A stretch of DNA of 64,000 nt, from NCBI RefSeq assembly GCF_008905045.1, contig NZ_VWMY01000029.1, positions 1 through 64,000 of the forward strand. Direction: 5' to 3'. Both the position numbers and the translations under genes were made by a program. Positions 60,453 to 64,000 of the stretch are shown one piece after another. A model generated the notes under the pieces. That model worked only from the letters and a program-made list of their open reading frames with translations. It did no database searches and was not told the origin of the DNA. Origin of the DNA: Streptomyces albicerus. Lineage in GTDB: Bacteria > Actinomycetota > Actinomycetes > Streptomycetales > Streptomycetaceae. Numbering within the stretch: the first letter of the stretch is position 1; each line of letters opens with the position of its first letter.

Positions 60453-61979
60453 TCACCAGTCAAATATCTCGTCACTGTCCCGGGTTGTCGTGGAAGCCGT
60501 GGCCTGCGGGGGCGGCGCGGCCTCCTCCCGGTAGCCGCTCAGACCGGCGACCAGATCGTGGAACCGCGCCCACTCGTGTTCGCTGTCGAGCCGGACCCTG
60601 GCGATCTCACGGGCGAACTTCTGCTCTCGTACCCCTTCCAGCCTGTTGCGCAGCACCAGTTGCACGGAGCCGCCCACTGCCCCGGCCGCGATGGGAGCGA
60701 CGCTTCCGATCACTTCCCAGGCCTGGTCGCCGGTAACCGCCGTGAACACGGAACCTCCGAGGGTGACGACCACCTCGATGACCGGGAACCACCGGTTCGC
60801 CTGGGCGCCCTGCCGGCGCGCCGCCGCGAGTTCCACGATCCGCTTGTTCAGCTGCACATAGCGGTCGAAGACCAGCCCCACGGTGTCGTGGAACGCGAGC
60901 GGGTCCGCGGACAGCGAGCTGAACGCCTCCACGTACGCGTTCCAGGACGCGCTCTGGCGCAGTGTCCAGATGTCTCCGAGGGTCAGCCCGTCGACGGCGG
61001 ACGGGGTGAGGTGGTCCTGGACGATGCCGAAGGCCTGCCTCTGCAGGAACAGGCACAGCGCTTCCGGATCGCTGACGACCTGTGAGCCGGCGCGCATCTC
61101 CCGTTCCTCCTGGAGTACCACCCGCCGCAGGCTGCCCTGCGGAGTAAGGGGGTAACGGCCCAGTCCGTCAGCGAGGTTGACGCTGTAGAGGAGGTCCAGA
61201 AGCTGCTTGATCGGACCGGCGAACGGCTTGTTGCGGTCGTACTGCCCGTCCACGACGTTGCTGCCCGGCGCGCACACGAACTCCTCGTACAGGACGTTGC
61301 GTACGACCGGCTCGCCCCTGACGCTCAGCCCGTTGCTGAAGGAGACGAGTTCGCCGAGCCGTTGCCGGAAGGCCGTGATGTCCTTGCGTGCCACGCCGAC
61401 CTGGGACGCGAGCAGGTCGAGGTCCAGGGCGGTCAGGCCCTGGACCTTCGCGGCGAACGGCCGATACAGCTTGGCCCGTGTCCGGTCCCGGTTCTCCTGG
61501 TCGTCCCACGACATTCGGACACACCGGACGCGGTCCGCGGCGGACATCTCCTCGAAGGTGTCCCGCCACGCCGCGAAGCCGATGTCGTCCACGTGCAGAT
61601 GGGCGGCGGGCTGTTCGGTCGGGTGGCGCTCCGCCAGCAGATAGGGCACGAGAGCGCCGGACGCGAGCAGTTTCCGGTGTGCGGCCCGGGCGCCTTCCCC
61701 TTCGACCAAGTCCCGGCTGATCGCGCGGTTGTTGTAGAAGTACGCCCGGTTGACCACGACCTGCTGGGCGTTGATCAGGCTGCGGAAATACTCGGCACGG
61801 ACCTCCGTGTCGCGCTGCTGCTCCACCTGGCGCAGGGACTTGCCGCTCTTGATCATCTCCTTCATCAGCCGTGCGCTGACCCACTGGTTGTCCAGCGACT
61901 GGGCTATTACCGCACCCGAATCGAGCTGGTCCGGACGGATGGGAACCATCAGCTCGTCGATGCCCTGGGTGTCGTGCAT
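60453..61979 (-). CDS. uncharacterised protein with C-terminal membrane hairpin
   Basis: 508 residues from ATG 61979 (GGGGGAG upstream); a longer start at 62027 is possible. I do not recognise a family. The first 370 residues are soluble and helix-rich (SARLMKEMIKSGKSLRQVEQQ, VVVNRAYFYNNRAISRDLVEGE, DIGFAAWRDTFEEM). Near 415-465 two hydrophobic segments (WFPVIEVVVTLGGSVFTAVTG and VIGSVAPIAAGAVGGSVQLVL) probably span or insert in the membrane, followed by a charged helix and a polar, Thr/Ser-rich acidic tail. It is paired with the Nudix gene. Confidence 0.6.
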   Translation of the reverse strand: MHDTQGIDELMVPIRPDQLDSGAVIAQSLDNQWVSARLMKEMIKSGKSLRQVEQQRDTEVRAEYFRSLINAQQVVVNRAYFYNNRAISRDLVEGEGARAAHRKLLASGALVPYLLAERHPTEQPAAHLHVDDIGFAAWRDTFEEMSAADRVRCVRMSWDDQENRDRTRAKLYRPFAAKVQGLTALDLDLLASQVGVARKDITAFRQRLGELVSFSNGLSVRGEPVVRNVLYEEFVCAPGSNVVDGQYDRNKPFAGPIKQLLDLLYSVNLADGLGRYPLTPQGSLRRVVLQEEREMRAGSQVVSDPEALCLFLQRQAFGIVQDHLTPSAVDGLTLGDIWTLRQSASWNAYVEAFSSLSADPLAFHDTVGLVFDRYVQLNKRIVELAAARRQGAQANRWFPVIEVVVTLGGSVFTAVTGDQAWEVIGSVAPIAAGAVGGSVQLVLRNRLEGVREQKFAREIARVRLDSEHEWARFHDLVAGLSGYREEAAPPPQATASTTTRDSDEIFDW

Positions 61980-62111
61980 GCCCTGCTCCCCCACACTCTG
62001 CCTACCTCTCATGTGCCCCTTGATCATGCATGTCTACCGTTGTGACGGCGGATGCGTGGTTGAACTTCTTTGGTTTCGGGGGAAGTTGACACTCATTCGG
62101 GTCGGCGGCCG

Positions 62112-63611
62112 TCACTTCGGGTCCGACAGGGGGTTGGGGAGGGCGGCCCAGATGTCCCCCCGCCGGTCGGGCGAAAGGCGCATCAGCGTCAGTGCCTTGC
62201 TCGGGAGCGGCTCCGTCACAAGGGTCATGAGATCCGCACCGCGCGGCAGATCACGCACGGCGGTGGAGAGCGCCGCGCGCAGGGCGGGCGCCGAACCCGC
62301 CGTCGCGGCCAGCGCGCCCGCGACCAGCGAACCGAAGACCTTGCGGCGCAACGTAGTCACGTCGTCGGTGACGATACGGCCGGTCAGGGAGGGGACCGAC
62401 AGGCCGTGGCGGGCCAGCCGGTCCGGGCTGACGCGGATGTCGGCGAGGTCGCGGTAGACCAGGCGGAGCGGGGCATCCGTGGCCGAGAGCACCACCAAGA
62501 GGTTCTGGCCGTGCGCCTCCAGGGCCACACCCAGGTCGAGCAGCCGCAGACAGACGGTGAGGGCGAGCCGGGTGAACTCGGCCATCCAGGCGGGGGATTC
62601 CGGCAGACCGGTCGCGGCGAGAGCGGCCACCGGGACCACGCGTTCGCCGCTCTCCGGGGCCGCGTATGCGTCCGGGGACTCGCGCAGCACCGCTGCCAGA
62701 TCGGGGGAACCGGCGGTGGCCGCGCCCAGGGTGCGGGTGATGTGCAACAGACCGTCGGTGCGGGCGGCGACCGACTCCACGAACGCCGACACCGTCGCGG
62801 ACGTCTCGATCGAGTAGACGGAGATGTCCCGCACGGACGACGTCAGCCGGGCGCTCAACGCGGTCTTGACATGCGGGCCGTCGGGCAGGGCGAGGGTGCG
62901 CAACGACATCAACGGGTGGGCGCTCGGCCCCTCCTGACTCCGCACGTCGAGCACGTGTGCCGCCTGCCAGGGGTGCACCGGGATCAGCACGCGGTCACCG
63001 TCCCGCAGCCACTTCGGCCACTCGCCGCGTACGACAGAGTCGTCCACGGCGACCAGGCCCAGGTGCACCACCGGCCGGTGCTCGGGCCCGTACGCGAGCT
63101 GCTCGGCCACCGAGAATCCGGGCCGGGAACGGCAGTTGGGGTGGAACGGGTGCCCGTCCACCACCCGTTGCTCCCACTCCCAGCTCACCGTCGGTACCCG
63201 CTCGGGCTTCGGCTGATCGGCCCGCGACATCGCCAACGAGGCCACACTGTGGTCGAGTTCGGCGGCGAAGTCCGCACCGTGCGGGACGGCGAGCGCCGTC
63301 ATCAGCTGTGCCGGATGGTCGTACGGCCGGCCGTCGAGGTGTACCTCGGTGACGTACGCGGCGGTCGCGAACGGATCGGCGGGCGGGCCGTGCAGCCGGC
63401 GGCCGTCCGCGAGCCGGAGGACGAGGCCGTCACGTACCGGCTCGCGGCGCTCGACCCACGGGAGCGGCTCATGCGCGAGCGCACGCCACAACCGGGTCAG
63501 GACGGCCGCCCGCGCGCCCGGAAGTTCAGCCGTGTACGACGCCGACAGTTCGGGCCGAGCGCCGTCGAGCCCGATGGCAAGCTCGGTCTCGGTGGTGGAG
63601 GGTCGCTGCAC
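62112..63611 (-). CDS. NRPS-independent siderophore (NIS) synthetase, IucA/IucC family
   Basis: 499 residues from GTG 63611 (AAGGAG nine bases upstream); an ATG ten codons earlier lacks a site. IucA/IucC blocks are visible: GHPFHPNCRSRPGFS, with the ATP-site HPxxK/R region, then VLIPVHPWQ, KTALSARLTSSVRDI, LEAHGQNLLVVL with catalytic His, and YRDLADIRV. NIS synthetases adenylate a carboxylate (citrate, succinyl or similar) and condense it with a polyamine or amino alcohol to build a siderophore. A second NIS synthetase is divergent, 105 bases away. Confidence 0.92.
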   Translation of the reverse strand: MQRPSTTETELAIGLDGARPELSASYTAELPGARAAVLTRLWRALAHEPLPWVERREPVRDGLVLRLADGRRLHGPPADPFATAAYVTEVHLDGRPYDHPAQLMTALAVPHGADFAAELDHSVASLAMSRADQPKPERVPTVSWEWEQRVVDGHPFHPNCRSRPGFSVAEQLAYGPEHRPVVHLGLVAVDDSVVRGEWPKWLRDGDRVLIPVHPWQAAHVLDVRSQEGPSAHPLMSLRTLALPDGPHVKTALSARLTSSVRDISVYSIETSATVSAFVESVAARTDGLLHITRTLGAATAGSPDLAAVLRESPDAYAAPESGERVVPVAALAATGLPESPAWMAEFTRLALTVCLRLLDLGVALEAHGQNLLVVLSATDAPLRLVYRDLADIRVSPDRLARHGLSVPSLTGRIVTDDVTTLRRKVFGSLVAGALAATAGSAPALRAALSTAVRDLPRGADLMTLVTEPLPSKALTLMRLSPDRRGDIWAALPNPLSDPK

Positions 63612-63716
63612 GGTGGGGCTCCTTGGAGGGCGGGTACGCATCGTGGAGTCTGACGTCGGGAGTCCGGCGTCACGGAACGACGGACATACTGATCACCAGT
63701 GCACCGTAGGGAACGA

Positions 63717-64000
63717 ATGAATCGCGTGGACCCCATGGACCCGATGGACCCGGTGGGCCTCAGGGACGAGATCTCCGAGCGCGCCGACGCGTACGCGGCC
63801 GCGCCGTTGCTCAACTGTCTCCTGCGGGAGGTGGCGGACCCCGCCCGTCTCCCGGGGGAGGCCGGGGAGCCGGGCGTCCACCGCCTGCGGGCGAGCGGGC
63901 GGCTGCTGCGGGTCCGCGACGGACGCAGGCCCGCCGGGCCCGAGGTGTGCGCCGACGGCGCCTGGCACCGGCTCACCCACGCCGAGCTGGTCAAACTCAC
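63717..64000 (+). CDS. NIS synthetase, IucA/IucC family (5' part; cut by window edge)
   Basis: Found by direct translation because it has no stop inside the window. ATG 63717 starts MNRVDPMDPMDP, and 94 codons are visible. The region AAPLLNCLLREVADPARLP, then HRLRASGRLLRVRDGRRPAGPEVCADGAWHRLTHAELVKL is the N-terminal pattern of Streptomyces IucA/IucC proteins. Together with the divergent synthetase it indicates a siderophore locus continuing to the right. I see no obvious iron-box (DmdR/IdeR) sequence in the 105-base intergenic region; an imperfect palindrome TGACGTCGG-GAGT-CCGGCGTCA lies at 63651-63672. Confidence 0.85.
   Translation, partial: MNRVDPMDPMDPVGLRDEISERADAYAAAPLLNCLLREVADPARLPGEAGEPGVHRLRASGRLLRVRDGRRPAGPEVCADGAWHRLTHAELVKL

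Overview
The window is high-GC actinobacterial chromosome and reads as Streptomyces: GTG starts and 4-base ATGA/GTGA gene overlaps are common, a Streptomyces-type dispersed intergenic repeat occurs twice, and the families are typical of that genus (LAL regulators, TIGR04222 protein, paired acyl-CoA synthetases, GH46 chitosanase, an mce cluster, NIS siderophore synthetases). From memory, the gcl-catalase-glxR-hyi and uraD-uraH-uricase neighbourhoods resemble the purine and glyoxylate region of S. coelicolor. That comparison is inference and was not computed.

Layout. 1-1562: a coupled minus-strand unit of STAS protein, GNAT-like protein and a GAF regulator cut by the window edge. 2005-2417: a broken Asp23 gene. 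2418-6656: CorA, an AlkZ-like winged-helix protein, a LysE exporter and a secreted trypsin. 6879-14310: two LuxR-type regulators, one divergent from a coupled pair of acyl-CoA synthetases. 14439-16210: a GNAT protein and a zinc-ribbon/Mrr-like protein. 16480-23212: glyoxylate module of gcl, TIGR04222 protein, small ORF, katA, glxR and hyi. 23433-34465: a complete mce importer operon (ATPase, two permeases, MceA-F, two Mce-associated proteins), read from the minus strand. 34572-36744: an ECF sigma factor with a membrane-anchored tail, and a lytic transglycosylase. 36968-42761: urate module of an MTH1187-type protein, an HTH protein, uraD, uraH, uricase, a guanine/8-oxoguanine-type deaminase and an NCS2 permease.

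42819-50803: chitosanase, GH89 alpha-N-acetylglucosaminidase, an AraC regulator divergent from an NmrA-like protein, and a coupled MFS pump plus FAD monooxygenase. 50837-54023: an SDR, a decayed IS200/IS605 element and a histidine-kinase remnant. 53944-64000: a thioesterase, a hypothetical protein, alaA divergent from an HxlR regulator, a VWA membrane pair, a Nudix plus unknown membrane protein pair, and two divergent NIS synthetases, the second cut by the window edge.

How the parts fit. Uricase, UraH and UraD turn urate into allantoin and release H2O2. Allantoin catabolism (its genes are not in this window) yields glyoxylate, which Gcl, Hyi and GlxR convert to glycerate. The promoters of gcl and hyi carry the same paired 15-bp palindromes at the same spacing. 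The promoters of katA and uraD share a different palindrome overlapping the -35 box. Together these suggest two regulatory circuits joining urate oxidation, peroxide removal and glyoxylate use. No tRNA, rRNA or CRISPR array was seen.
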